Notes under the pieces: model-generated
The model's database searches: none
The model's input: only the letters and a program-made list of their open reading frames with translations
Told to the model about the DNA's origin: nothing
Translations under genes and position numbers: made by a program
Shown: piece by piece, positions 44,590 to 55,566 of the stretch
How positions within the stretch are numbered: position 1 is the stretch's first letter
Layout: each line of letters opens with the position of its first letter
NCBI GenBank assembly: GCA_026075535.2
Contig: AP026542.1
Coordinates: 9,548,001 to 9,612,000, forward strand
DNA length: 64,000 bases
Source of the DNA: Tricholoma matsutake
Taxonomy: Eukaryota; Basidiomycota; Agaricomycetes; Agaricales; Tricholomataceae
Reading direction: 5' to 3'

Positions 44590-44890
44590 TAAGGCCTAAT
44601 TCTCAGTAAAAAAGATTGGTCACGTAAATGTATGGTTTTGGTCATACTAAGTCGGGTCTAGTCAGGTTGTACAAATATAAGACTAAAAGTCCGTGTTTTT
44701 GGACTAACACCTGACCAAGCCAGTCGATACTTAGTCAGGCTCAGTCAAAAGAAACGTCGGGTAAAAGTAAAGGTCCGATTGGTTTGGTCAGGTCAAAGTC
44801 AACTGTTAGTATGGTGAAAGTCATGTAATAGTCTGGTTATTGTCATATTGAGTAATCCTTAATATTCATGCATTGGTCAAGCAGAAGTCA
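44590..44890. repeat. structured repeat with GTCAGG words
   Basis: An imperfect inverted repeat (ACTAAGTCGGGTCTAGTCAGG near 44647 and its counterpart near 44710-44740) encloses a small stem AAGTCC...GGACT. GTCAGGT and GGTCA recur to 44880. It is probably a small MITE. Borders are not defined. Confidence 0.35.
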
Positions 44891-44999
44891 TGTAAATGTC
44901 ATTGAGTATTCATATTGGTGTCATGCAAATGTGGTAGCACAGGAGGACAGTGAAAGTAATAAGTCAGGGCAGTAAGTAGAACACACATCCAAACCCCAG

Positions 45000-45872
45000 G
45001 CCCCCGAGTGCATCCAGCTCTATTCCCTTGCCTCTTGCAGTATCCTTCTCGCTCGGGGACCTGATCCGATACTAGTAGTCTCACTGGTGCACGAGACGGC
45101 GGGGGAGCACAGTGCACGCCCCTGGTGTTGCCATTGCCCCTCGGTGTCGCTGCTGCTCTTGCCCCTCGTTCTTGTTGTCATACGTCCCCCGCTGGTGTCC
45201 ATGGTTCGTGCTGGTGTTGTTCCTGTCGTCCTCATGATGGCAGTGGGCTGGGTGCGCGTTGTCTTCCTCTCGCGGCTGTCATTGCTCCTGGTTGGGGTGT
45301 TGGTGCTATCGAGGTGGTGGTTTTGGTGGAGGCGTCATGGTCCCTTGGTGCTGTTTGTGCTGGTCTTCCTCAGGCATGGGGGGAGGGGGTTGTCATGTAG
45401 AATAAATGAACAAAGTTAGTTAAAAGAAAAAAATAAGAAACAAAAAAAAACTTACCTGTGGCCCAAATGATGAGAAGCTCGTTGTTTGGGCCTGTTTCCT
45501 ATGTGATGCTGCCCCTCCTTCTCCCTGTTCCTGGTGATGGTTAGTCTGTCGTCGTCATCGTCCATCGTGGGGGTGGTCATCGTCCCTCCTCGTGGTGGTG
45601 GTGGTTGTCCCTCATGGTGGTCGCCGACCCTCGTCGTTGCCGTCCCTCCCTGCCATTGTTGTCCCTCGTCCTTGTTGTCCTGGTCCTGTCCTTCGCTGTT
45701 GTCCCCATGCAGTCCCCTGTTGCCTCATTGTTAGTGATCGCCCATTGTCGTTAGCAATCCCCATCATTGCTGATCCCCCATCGTTGTTGGCAGCCCCATT
45801 GGTAGTTGTCATTCCTGGAAGTTGGCACACAACAGGTGGCTTTCGGTGTTGTTTCCAAGTGTCTTGAAACAC
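45000..45872 (-). other. C/A-rich repeat gene fragment with intron, copy 2
   Basis: The minus strand is very rich in CAAC, CACC and GAC repeats. Before an intron donor CAGGTAAGTTTTTTTTT (about 45455) it has the inverted motif GGCCCAAA...TTTGGGCC, as in 21977-22617. The intron would end near 45395 with CTACATG rather than AG, so this copy is probably dead. No conserved domain was found. Confidence 0.35.
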
Positions 45873-45879
45873 CCCCAGG

Positions 45880-47876
45880 GTGTTGGAGCGTTGCAGAGGC
45901 TAAGTTTCATCTATTCAGCATACATTAGATAGAACACATACACATGGGCCCAAGAGGCATTGCCCCTTGAGCCGTTTCCCACAACACTTGCTATCCTCAC
46001 ATACCCTCGTTTCGCCACACCCTTGTTGTGGCTCAACACCATTGTGTAGAATGGTGTTGGTGGCCAAGGTCGATGGAGAACTGCCCTTGTGTTTGGGGCT
46101 AGTGGTGAGTTATAAAATAGAGAAGAAAGCGACTGTACATACTCCTGTGCCACTGGTAGTAAGAGGAAAGTGGTTGAAGTTGAACAACTTACATTGCTGG
46201 CGGAGTTTGAATGACCTTAGGTTGTGAATGCAAGGTTGGGCGAAGATAAACCACACATGGGGCCCTGAGGCTGTGTGGCTTTGAATTTCAAACATTCATC
46301 AATGCATCTGAGCGTGAGCGGTCGAGTATAGTCCACTCGAGTCAGGCTACTGACAAATAAACAACGTTGTCCAGACTTCACATGACCGTCACATTACCAA
46401 ACCTGACGTATCTTTTTTACTGAGTGTGACCTGTGACCGACCTGACGAAAAGTTATTTTTGTTGACCTGGGCAAAAATTCGGCCAGAAATGCATGAAAAT
46501 TGCCTTTTTTGGATGCTTTTGGCTCTCCCAAGTTCGGGCTCGATAGCGGTGTTTGTGGACAACCCAAATCTGTCGAAAAATAAATTCCCAAAAAGGAAAT
46601 TACAAAAAAGGAAAGAGATGAGAGAGAGATTTTCTGCTCATCTCCAGGGTACACAGCTGCAATTGCAAAGTAAGCACCCAGGATCAGCAAGGGGTTGAAG
46701 GCCTTTTGAAATGGGAGATGGAGGGGATGTATGAAGCATTAATACATGGTTTGAACTTCAAAGTAGGAATGACATGACCTTGGGTCATGATGAATAAGTA
46801 GCAGGAAAGTCAATAAATTCAACATTGTAGCAAGTGTAATACTAACAGGAAACTGAGGAGTGCACCTATAGTCTCAGATATAAGAACATTGTAGAGACTT
46901 GCTAGAGGAGATTATTTTACAGAAGGAATTAGACAAACAAGGGGTTGCCTTGTGGTGAGACAGGAATTTTGGGCTGGACAAGATGTTGACAAGATACATG
47001 AAGTTGAAAATCCTAGAATGAAGGCCAGATATGAGAACTAGTCTTAATCATTGGAGACCAAGGTATAGTATCCTCAAGTAAGAAACACCATGTAAAATGA
47101 GCCTAAGGAAGAGGAGATATAGTCCGAAGATTTTCAATGACCAAGTGGCTGTGCATGCAACAATGTCGCCGCGCATCGAGGCCTGAATAACTGCAGTGAC
47201 TTGAGAATCTCCAATAGAGTGATCATAGAATGGATGCTATAAGAGTCACAAGGAAGTCAAGAGAGAGAGAGAGCATTTGCTAGTGGGACACTGAGACTTC
47301 AAGAATGAATGAAATGCAAAACAGAGATATGGAATGGAATGGAATGAAATTGACCGACTATGTTACATAAGCAACTCAGGTACAGTAAAAATACTCTACC
47401 TCATATGGAGTAGACATGAGGGTACAGTAACTAGGTAGATGACAGTCACAACGACACAGGAAAATCAGGTATCTCCCATAATATCAGGCCCGGGATATCG
47501 CTACCTTGCGAGTCGTGCCAAATGTGGCATCAATACTGGTGTGGGAATCGATACTGGCTATTGAGACCACAAACACAATTACTGCGCCCAAGTTCGTCCA
47601 TCGTCGTTGTGACCTGTGACTTCCGTGACCTTTCATTTCGACACAAAGGCCCGTGACCCATGACTGATGAATTGATTGCATTGGTACAAGTTCCTCTTAC
47701 ATCATTGTTACATTATCACATGCCACTCAATTATCACATGTTATTCTGATAGTATATACTACTTCAAGTACTTGTACTGTAGCTTAGTTTCCTCCCCCCC
47801 GAATATACTAAGTTCCTAACATGTGTCTGTTCCTCTGAGTCTTGAGTGTTGGAAGCTCTGGCTTTCTTCCACTTTT
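45880..47876. other. no gene recognised
   Basis: Mixed sequence with a GA-rich microsatellite (47258-47272) and GGAAT repeats (47330-47345). A short palindrome TCTACCTCATATGGAGTAGA near 47395 recalls the inner end of gypsy 1 LTRs, but no second border was found. Confidence 0.4.
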
Positions 47877-47892
47877 TCTTTGTTACAAACTT

Positions 47893-48145
47893 TTTTTTTT
47901 TTTTTTGGTAACCAGTTTGAGCCTGAAGCCCACGATCAACTCCAACTATGCATAAGAGCATCTAGGAGGACACTGGCCGAAGAGAATGCTTTTACGCACA
48001 CCATTAATGGTAGTGTGGGACTCCACTGTCTTTCAGCAATACCCACTAAACTCTTCGGAGGGATCAGGGTTCAAACCAAGAGTGCAAGGGTATGTCCCCC
48101 TGAAATGATATGATGGAGTTAACCATTGAGCCATCTCACCCCCTT
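47893..48145 (-). mobile_element. tRNA-derived SINE
   Basis: Read on the minus strand from 48145, the head has the A box TGGCTCAATGGTTAA and, about 50 nt later, the B box GGTTTGAACCC. These are the internal RNA polymerase III promoter of a tRNA, here Leu/Ser-like with a long variable part. An unrelated body and an A-tail (T-run 47893-47906 on the plus strand) follow. A perfect 14-bp duplication TTTGTTACAAACTT flanks it (47879-47892 and 48146-48159). It would depend on a LINE for mobility. Confidence 0.88.
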
Positions 48146-48159
48146 TTTGTTACAAACTT

Positions 48160-49339
48160 ACTATCAGCACTCTACTCTCTCTCACATGCTCTTTTCCCTG
48201 AAACTGCGCTGACCCTGAAATTTCCGAAACGGTCAAAATTTTTCACACCAACACTGTACCTTGACAACGCCAGACTACCTGCTTGTTCACTGCTTGCTCA
48301 CTCTCCCCCACCCCACTCTGCTTCCCCTGATGACACAAATGCAAACTATGAACTACAACCATGCGTTACAGGCCCCTTCATCACCACCATCACACGACAC
48401 ATCATGGTTATCAACACCATCAATGTTGTCAACAACCATGACACAACTGGGCTTCCAGCGTGAACCCCCTCTCCCAACTGCTCAGGAACGACAATACACC
48501 TTTTGCAACCTCCCACGGCACCCTGTTTTCCCCAGCTTGGTCCCCAGACCCCTGTTCTGCAGCACGAGTGCACCACAACACCACACACATCCACACAAAC
48601 TGCCACATCAACAAGATACTTGTCAGCATCGGCTCAACCTCCTGTCTGCCACTCAGCACCACAGACCAAGATTCTAAAATGACAGGAAACACCACGGTTG
48701 CCAGAGAATGACACATCCTGTGCTCCACAGCCCATCACATAACCTGTCCCACCCAACGTAGCGTGGTCTCGTCGCCAACCTAGCCTGCCATTGATGTTCC
48801 CATTCCCTCACCACCGACACCACCCCTCAAAATATCCCCCGCACTGTTGTTACAAACCCCCTGCTACCACCATTCCCTGCCATGTCACCATTGATGATGC
48901 CCATCCCCACCTCAATCACCTCAGAAAAACCTAGTGAGACCACCACCGTGCATGCCTGTACACCCCCTGCTCGACAATGAGAGCCTCAGACACATTGCAT
49001 CCACCTAAACAGGTTTACGCTGTAGCCCAGGTGTGCAGTTGCACTGGGTTGTGTGGATGCATTCATCTGAACACATTGCACACTCAATGGTGTTGCTCAA
49101 CCAGACCCTATGGAGGCCCAGGAGCTCTCAGATACCCCCCCTGATCCCCATGGCTCACCTGTCACCCTGTTTTTCCCCAGCCCATCATATCCCACACCCC
49201 ACCCCACTACAATTTGCCAGCGTCACTGGTACCATCACTACTCTCAATAGCACCATCAATCTCATCAACTATGCCAACAATGTCATGCCACCACCACCAC
49301 TTCTTCCCCAGCCTCTGTCAGGCCTACACAACCTGCACC
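48160..49339 (+). other. C/A-rich unit, left part
   Basis: Plus-strand DNA dominated by CACCACC, CAACACC and CCCC words, with little G. Open frames are Thr/Pro/Asn-rich and carry no domain. The unit continues at 55567 after the gypsy insertion. The strand bias is the reverse of 21977-22617 and 45000-45872, so they may be copies in opposite orientation. Confidence 0.4.
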
Positions 49340-49741
49340 TGTTAGGAAACCACCCCATTATCTAATAAAATTTCATTTTTATTTTATTATGTCAAATTAC
49401 GCTACATGACGCCAAATGATGCTACACTTTGATAGTGTGAGAATTTTATTTCACACGCATCAAAATGTATGCGCATGTATGAGTGCATCAGTAACAACAA
49501 TGTACAATATGTGTAACATAGTATATAAACCCTAAATATATGCCTAGGGGACCCCAGTTGTGTTCTCTTAGGTATTCCACCTACGTTTTTTGTGTGAAAG
49601 GCCTATCTCAACAAACTCACCTATAAATAACCCCTCACATCAAAACCATCAGTCCCCCCATCATGAGCGTGGATCCCGCCCCCTTCTTGTAGAGAGAACC
49701 CACATGGTCTTAGCTAGCAGATAGTGGGTGTCGCCCTAACA
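49340..49741 (+). repeat. gypsy 3 5' LTR
   Basis: A 402-bp repeat with TG...CA ends. The sequence TATAAACCC near 49525 could be a TATA-like promoter element of the LTR. Confidence 0.93.
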
Positions 49742-50238
49742 GAAGAACACAACTACCCATATCAGTGCACCTTCTCTTACTTGTGCATATGTCATTGTTT
49801 CACTGCACCACATCCAATTACTCACCCTTTTGGCACAAGCCGGAAGTACTTGTATATACATAATCTACCTTTTCTTTCATAAGCCAACGCCAGGCCTCGC
49901 CTTACATTGCAACCACCAGTGATCGAGAGGCAGTACTCATCATTAGGACAGCTGCAACCAGACAACTGATCGGATCTGGTTTAGTTACGATTTACATCAC
50001 TCTATTCAGATGACTATTTTAGTTACAAGCCAAATTCAGTGTTATCTCCGAGATCAGGCACTGATGGAAGGGTTATTGATCTGAAGTGTCAAAATAGGCG
50101 CCTGACGAATGACGAATGATCAATGAACGATTGATGAACGATTGACAAATGATCATGTGACCTGTAAACGTTTGGAGAGGTCTTGAAGAAAAAATTTTGA
50201 ATTTGTCAAAGAAGTGATTCATCACAGATTCTACAATT

Positions 50239-51336
50239 ATGTCCGAACCTTCAACTTCTAATCCCGGTCCTAATCCTGTTCCCATACCAGCACTAGAGGT
50301 GAAAATTGATGTGCTTACAGTGCAAATGTCGCAATTAGTGTCAGTGTTGGCAGCATCACAGCCCAGACAAGTGGAAGTACAGCCAGAGATGATAGGAGAA
50401 AGAGATGATGAGATGGAGGAGATGGTGGAGTGGATATCGCAGGAGGATGAGACGGCAGAGAAATCTGGAAATGGAAAAGTGTGCTTACCTAAGTACGCAC
50501 CCCCGCAAATCTTTGATGGTACCATGGAGAATACAAAATCCTTCATCAGTTCTATAGTATTGTACATCCATGGGAGGAAGCCAGAGTTTCGTACAGCTGA
50601 GTCTAGGATTATGTTTGCTCTCTCATACATTCAGGGGGGGAAAGCACAGTTCTGGAGAAACGAGGCTATTAATCAAATTGCCACGGGAAATAAACCATTT
50701 GCAACCTTCAAGGAATTTCTGGAGAGATTGGAGGCACAGTTTGGAGACCCTAATCCAAAGGCGACAGCCAATGCTAAATTAAAAACCATGCGCCAAGGTT
50801 CCCTAATGGCAGATGAATTTATTTTGCAGTTCAAAGCAGAAGCTTCACAAACAGACATGGGAGAAGCCACGTTGGTAGAGTTTTTGAAAGCAGGATTAAA
50901 TCCCTCTTTATTCAAGTCTATCTACCGACTACCTTCTATGCCAGAGAAGTTGGATGAGTGGTATAATTGGGCAATGCGCCTTGACCAGCAATATCGGCAG
51001 CAACAGGCGGAGTCAAAGTTGATGTATGGAAGTAGTAAATTTGGAAAGTCATCAGGAGGAAAGTCCAAGAAAGGAAAGGCACCTCAGGCGCAAGCTCCAA
51101 GGGCACAGCCACTGGCCATGGCAGTGACACCTATAGTTACGGAGTCAGCAGCACCAGCAGAGGCAATAGAGGTTGATCAAGCAGGAAGACGAGCCCCACT
51201 TAAATGTTTTAACTGTGGGCAGTTAGGACACATTTCTAGGAATTGTAGGCAGAAAAGAAAGATTAGGGAAGCTACAATCGAGGAAGTGAAGCTGGAGGAA
51301 GGCAAGCAGAAGAATTTTGTGGAAGAGTCCCAGTGA
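50239..51336 (+). CDS. gypsy 3 Gag
   Basis: An intact 365-residue frame. It starts with a Pro-rich region and an acidic helix. The capsid-type domain (about residues 95-260) has PPQIFDGTMENTKSFISSIV, FALSYIQGGKAQFWRNEAIN and FKEFLERLEAQFGDPNPKAT. After a Lys/Gly/Ala linker comes the CCHC zinc knuckle CFNCGQLGHISRNC (about 330-343). Gag forms the virus-like particle and binds element RNA. Pol continues in the -1 frame overlapping the Gag end, so a -1 shift would join them. Confidence 0.92.
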   Translation: MSEPSTSNPGPNPVPIPALEVKIDVLTVQMSQLVSVLAASQPRQVEVQPEMIGERDDEMEEMVEWISQEDETAEKSGNGKVCLPKYAPPQIFDGTMENTKSFISSIVLYIHGRKPEFRTAESRIMFALSYIQGGKAQFWRNEAINQIATGNKPFATFKEFLERLEAQFGDPNPKATANAKLKTMRQGSLMADEFILQFKAEASQTDMGEATLVEFLKAGLNPSLFKSIYRLPSMPEKLDEWYNWAMRLDQQYRQQQAESKLMYGSSKFGKSSGGKSKKGKAPQAQAPRAQPLAMAVTPIVTESAAPAEAIEVDQAGRRAPLKCFNCGQLGHISRNCRQKRKIREATIEEVKLEEGKQKNFVEESQ

Positions 51337-52084
51337 AGGTTTCCCCATTGGTGACCCAGAATCGTTACAATGTATTAGTATCCAAGGAAACCCAGAGCAA
51401 ATCAGAAAAGGAAATCGAGGAGGAGTATAACCGTTTTGAATCACATGACGAAAAGGAGTACAACTGTTGTCAATCATGTGACAATTTTCATGCATCATTT
51501 CTGAAAACCCCTAAATTCTTTATTTGCTCTGCGTGAATAGAACCTGAAATCACCTTGACTGACACGCATGCAGTGATTGATGTGGAAGTGTTGCTTGATA
51601 GTGGTGCTACAGGATTATTTATTAATTGATCCTTAATTACTGGAAACAGTATTAACACATGCAAGCTGGCACAACCTATAATGGTGTACAATATTGACGG
51701 AACAGTCAATCGTGGAGGAACTATCAAGGAGGAGGTGACTATGGTACTAAGGTATCAGGAGCATCAGGAGCAAGCCATATTCGAAGTGTGCGATCTTGGG
51801 AAAACCAATCTAATAATAGGATGTCCATGGTTACGGAAGCATAATCCTGAAATTGATTGGAAAACTGGGAAAGTACAAATGACTCATTGTCCTAAGGAAT
51901 GTAATGTGTATGGGAGGAAGATGAAGAAGGAAAAAAGGAAAAAGAAAGAGAAAGAACATCTGAGAAAGTATTCTGTTACAATGGAGGAAGTAGAGGATGA
52001 GGAAATGCCAAATGAGGAAGTTCCGATCATGATCAAGAAAGAAGAGCAGAAGCAAACCTTTAGAGCAATTCATGGAGGACAGTT
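51337..52084 (+). pseudogene. gypsy 3 aspartic protease
   Basis: The frame reads EITLTDTHAVIDVEVLLDSGATGLFIN, with the canonical DSGA active site, then NLIIGCPWLRKHNPEIDW, the flap-side ILG-like motif, and ends in a Lys/Glu-rich tether. In-frame TGA codons at 51534 and 51627 break it; both fit a former CGA. A frameshift near 52085 leads to RT. Confidence 0.85.
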
Positions 52085-52981
52085 GTGGGACAAGAATATC
52101 ATGAAGGTGAGAAGCCAGTGGAGGAATGGGTGCCAAAAGTGTATCATGAACATCTGTCAGTGTTCCAGAAGAAGGAGTCTGAGCAAATGCCAGTGTGGAA
52201 GCCATGGGATCATGCAATTGAGATGAAGCCAGAGTTTGTGCCAAAGAAGTCGAAGGTATATCCATTATCTCCAATGGAACAAGAACAAGTGGATGCATTC
52301 CTGAAGGAGCAATTGCACAAAGGATACATACGACCTTCAAAATCACCACAGACATCACCAATATTCTTTGTGCCAAAGAAAGACCAAAGGAAGAGGATGT
52401 GTACAGATTATAGGTATCTGAATGAGTGGACAGTGAAGAATGCATACCCCCTGCCATTGATTTCAGAAATAATTGACAAGGTGGGAAAAGCCAAGGTCTT
52501 TACAAAATTGGATTTACAATGGGGATACAACAATGTACAAATAAAGAAAGGAGATGAGTGGAAGGCTGCATTTGCCACACGTCAAGGATCCTTCGAGCCG
52601 CTTGTCATGTTTTTTGGGATGACTAATAGTCCCCCAACCTTTCAAAATATGATGAACGACATTTTCAAGGATGTAATAGACAAAGGCGTGGTAATAATAT
52701 TTATTGATGACATTCTGATATTCATGGAGGATGAAAAAAATCATGAGGCAATAGTACAGGAGGTGTTATGGAGGTTGGCAGAGAATGATCTATTTTTGAA
52801 ACCAGAGAAGTGTGTGTTTGGGGCAAGCAAGATTGAGTCCCTAGGATTATTGATCGGCCCTGACAGGATCAAAATGGATCTGATCAAGGTACAGGCAATC
52901 ACAGATTGGCCTGCGCCCACCCGTGTCAAGGAGGTTCAAGCCTTCTTGGGACTCACAAATTATTATTGTCGCTTTTTCTAA
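52085..52981 (+). pseudogene. gypsy 3 reverse transcriptase
   Basis: The 298-residue frame covers the whole RT: SPIFFVPKKDQRKRMCTDYR, VFTKLDLQWGYNNVQIKKGD, FEPLVMFFGMTNSPPTFQNM and IIFIDDILIFMED with the catalytic DD intact. The thumb has VQAFLGLTNYYCRFF. It copies element RNA to cDNA in the particle. Frameshifts at both ends (about 52085 and 52979) disconnect it from the rest of pol. Confidence 0.92.
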
Positions 52982-53744
52982 AATTGCTGCACCCTTACAT
53001 AACCTTATGTGAAAGGGAGTAGTATGGAGGTGGGGAGAGCAGCAGCAGACAGCGTTTGAGGAGTTGAAGAGGAAGTTTGTGGAGGGACCAATATTAGCCC
53101 CAGTAGATTTCACATGCCCTTTGTGAGTGGAATCCAATGCATCTGATTTTGCTACTGGAGCAGTATTATCAATGCTGTGTGAAGATGACAAATGGCATCC
53201 TTGTGCATACTTGTCAAAAGGGTTGAATGATGTGGAGAGGAATTATGATGTGCATGACAAAGAGATGTTGGGAATAATACGAGCATTGGAGGCGTGGAGG
53301 CATGATTTGGAGGGATGTACGCATCAGATTGAGATCTGGACGGATCATCAAAATCTGCAATACTTCATGTCCACTAAAAAGCTTAATCACTGGCAAGCAC
53401 ATTGGGCACTATTCCTATTGCATTTCAATTTTCACTTGGTCCACAAAGCGGGAAGCTTAATGAGAAAAGCAGATGCATTATCCAGACATGTTGATCATAA
53501 AAGGGGGGTGGAGGAGGACAATAAAAATGTTACCTTACTCAAACCTGAATACTTTCGCATTTGTGCTATGCATCAAGGGCATCTATTAATAGATAGCTCA
53601 GAAATGAAAATGTTGTCTAAAATTAGACAATGTTCAGAAATGGACGATGAAGTAGTGGAAGCTGTGAAAGCTCTGAAGGGAGAGAAGAAAGGTAATATCA
53701 AAGGAGATGAATGGGCTGAGGAACAAGGGTTGGTGTTGTTTTGA
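52982..53744 (+). pseudogene. gypsy 3 RNase H
   Basis: VVWRWGEQQQTAFEELKRKF leads into NASDFATGAVL, YDVHDKEMLGIIRALEAWRH, IWTDHQNLQYF and KADALSRHVD, the four catalytic blocks, all with their acidic residues. TGA codons at 53010, 53124 and 53742 interrupt the frame. Confidence 0.88.
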
Positions 53745-54587
53745 GGAAAAGTGTATGTACCGAAGGATCAGGATTTGTGAAGGGAGATTGTCCAGTTACA
53801 TCACAATACACCAATTGCCGGACACCCAGGAAGATGGAAGACGTTGGAATTAGTAATGAGAAATTATTGGTGGCCCGGAATTTCAAAGTATGTGTTGGGG
53901 TATGTGGATGGATGTGATATGTGCATGAGGGGGAAGAAATTTCCAGAGAAACCTGCAGGAAAATTAATGCCGAACCCTATACCTAAAGCGCCATGGCGAG
54001 ATATATCTGTGGATTTTATTACCGGATTACCTGAGGCTCAAGGGTACGATGCAATATTCATAGTATGTGACCGCTTTACAAAGGAGGTCCATATTATTCC
54101 TACTACTACAGAAACCTCATCATTGGGCTTGGCACACCTCTATCTAAATCAGGTATGGCAGTTACATGGGTTACCTGATACCATTATCTCCGATTGTGGA
54201 CCACAATTTGCTTCCACGTTTATGCGAGAACTAAACAACATATTAAGAATTCAAACTAAATTATCTACGGCATATCACCCGCAGACTGATGGGCAGACAG
54301 AGAGAATGAATCAGGAGTTGGAGCACTACCTATGTATGTTTGTCAACTACCGACAAACCAACTGGCCTGAATGGTTGGCAATTGCCAAATTTTCCCACAA
54401 TAACAAATTCCATTCGGCTACTCGTATGTCACCCTTTTTTGCAAATTATGGATACCATCCTCGCATGGGAGTAGAACCCAGAAGGGAAGTCAAAGTACAG
54501 TCAGTAGAAGACTTTGTATCTAAGATGCAAAAGGTACAAGAGGAAGCAGAGGCGGCATTGAAGAAAGCACGTGATGACATGATGTGA
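53745..54587 (+). pseudogene. gypsy 3 integrase
   Basis: An HHCC-type head (HHNTPIAGHPG... CDMCMRGK) precedes the DDE core: ISVDFITGLPEAQGYD, IISDCGPQF and DGQTERMNQELE, giving D, D, E intact. PFFANYGYHPRM follows. It inserts the cDNA into the chromosome. In-frame TGA at 53778 and 54585; both fit former CGA codons. Confidence 0.9.
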
Positions 54588-55154
54588 CACGCGGATCATA
54601 CTTGAGCACGTGCTCCAGAGTACAAAGTTGGTGACTTGGTATGGCTAAGTACCAAGGACCTGAATATTCCACAACCTTTGAGGAAACTTACAGAGAAACA
54701 AGTTGGTCCATATGCAATCTCTAAAGTGATCTTGCCTAATGCGGTAGTGCTAAAATTACCCCAATCATTCAAGATTGATCCCAAGATTAACATATCCCAC
54801 TTATGCCCTTACCGCCCGCTGACTATTCCTGGCCAACAAACTACTCCGCAACCTCCGATAATAGTAGAAGGTGCTCCAGAATACATAGTTGAAGAAATTC
54901 TAGACTCACATCTTCGACAGAACAAATTGGAGTTCTTAATAAAGTGGAAAAACTATACCGACAAAAATAATTTGTGGGAACCCAAAGAGACTTGTAAGCG
55001 AACACGTAACGCGATTGCCCAATTCTTTAAATGTAATCCGAATGCTCTGCATCGCATTGCGAGAATGGTGTATGAGGGGATGAGATTCCGGCCTTACCAA
55101 AATTTCACAGAGGGGACAGACACAATGTTTTCTCGCCTGGAAGTTGAGGCATAA
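54588..55154 (+). pseudogene. gypsy 3 integrase C-terminus and chromodomain
   Basis: After a TGA at 54603, APEYKVGDLVWLSTKDLNIP begins the GPY/F module (KQVGPYAISKV). The chromodomain reads EYIVEEILDSHLRQNKLEFL, IKWKNYTDKNNLWEPKETC, with the aromatic cage residues. The frame ends with TAA at 55152, directly before the polypurine tract. Confidence 0.9.
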
Positions 55155-55162
55155 AAGGGGGG
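55153..55162 (+). promoter_or_regulatory. gypsy 3 polypurine tract
   Basis: AAAAGGGGGG lies three bases before the 3' LTR at 55166. It would prime plus-strand cDNA synthesis. Confidence 0.85.
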
Positions 55163-55165
55163 TAA

Positions 55166-55566
55166 TGTTAGGAAACCACCCATTACCTAATAAAATTTCA
55201 TTTTTATTTTATTATGTTGAATTACGCTACATGATGCCAAATGATGCTATACTTTGATAGCATGAGAATTTTATTTCACACGCATCAAAATGTACGTGCA
55301 TGTACAAGTGTGTCAGTAACAACAATGTACAATATGTGTAACATAGTATATAAACCCTAAATATATGCCTAGGGGACCCCAGTTGTGTTCTCTTAGGTAT
55401 TCCACCTACATTTTTGGTGTGAAAGGCCTATCTCAACAAACTCACCTATAAATAACCCCTCGCATCAAAACCATCAGTCCCCCCATCATGAGCGCGGATC
55501 CTGCCCCCTTCTTGTAGAGAGAACCCGCACGGTCTTAGCTAGCAGATAGTGGGTGTCACCCTAACA
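55166..55566 (+). repeat. gypsy 3 3' LTR
   Basis: Partner of 49340-49741. Substitutions between the two are mostly C/T and G/A, and several replace CG with TG or CA. Confidence 0.93.

Larger units (their letters stand above)
49340..55566 (+). mobile_element. complete Ty3/gypsy chromovirus copy 3
   Basis: A 6.2-kb element on the plus strand. The LTRs (49340-49741 and 55166-55566) begin TGTTAGGAAACCACC and end CCCTAACA. The target duplication is GCACC (49335-49339 and 55567-55571). Gag, protease, RT, RNase H, integrase and chromodomain follow in order. The layout is that of Tf1/sushi-like fungal chromoviruses; the size and host type recall MarY1 of Tricholoma matsutake, but I cannot confirm that. 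Differences between the LTRs are mostly transitions, many at CpG sites. Confidence 0.95.

Noticed and set aside
47385..47800. Possible solo LTR related to gypsy 1
   Set aside because: A short palindrome and a C-run resemble LTR borders, but TG...CA ends and a 5-bp duplication could not be matched.
48060..48145. Functional tRNA gene
   Set aside because: A and B boxes are present, but the acceptor stem does not pair, the head is fused to an unrelated body with an A-tail, and a 14-bp duplication flanks the whole; it is a SINE.
51534..54605. Recoding of TGA as a sense codon in gypsy 3
   Set aside because: Host genes in the window use TGA as a normal stop (gluconokinase, proteasome subunit, CTR), and TGA occurs where CGA is expected, so mutation is the simpler account.
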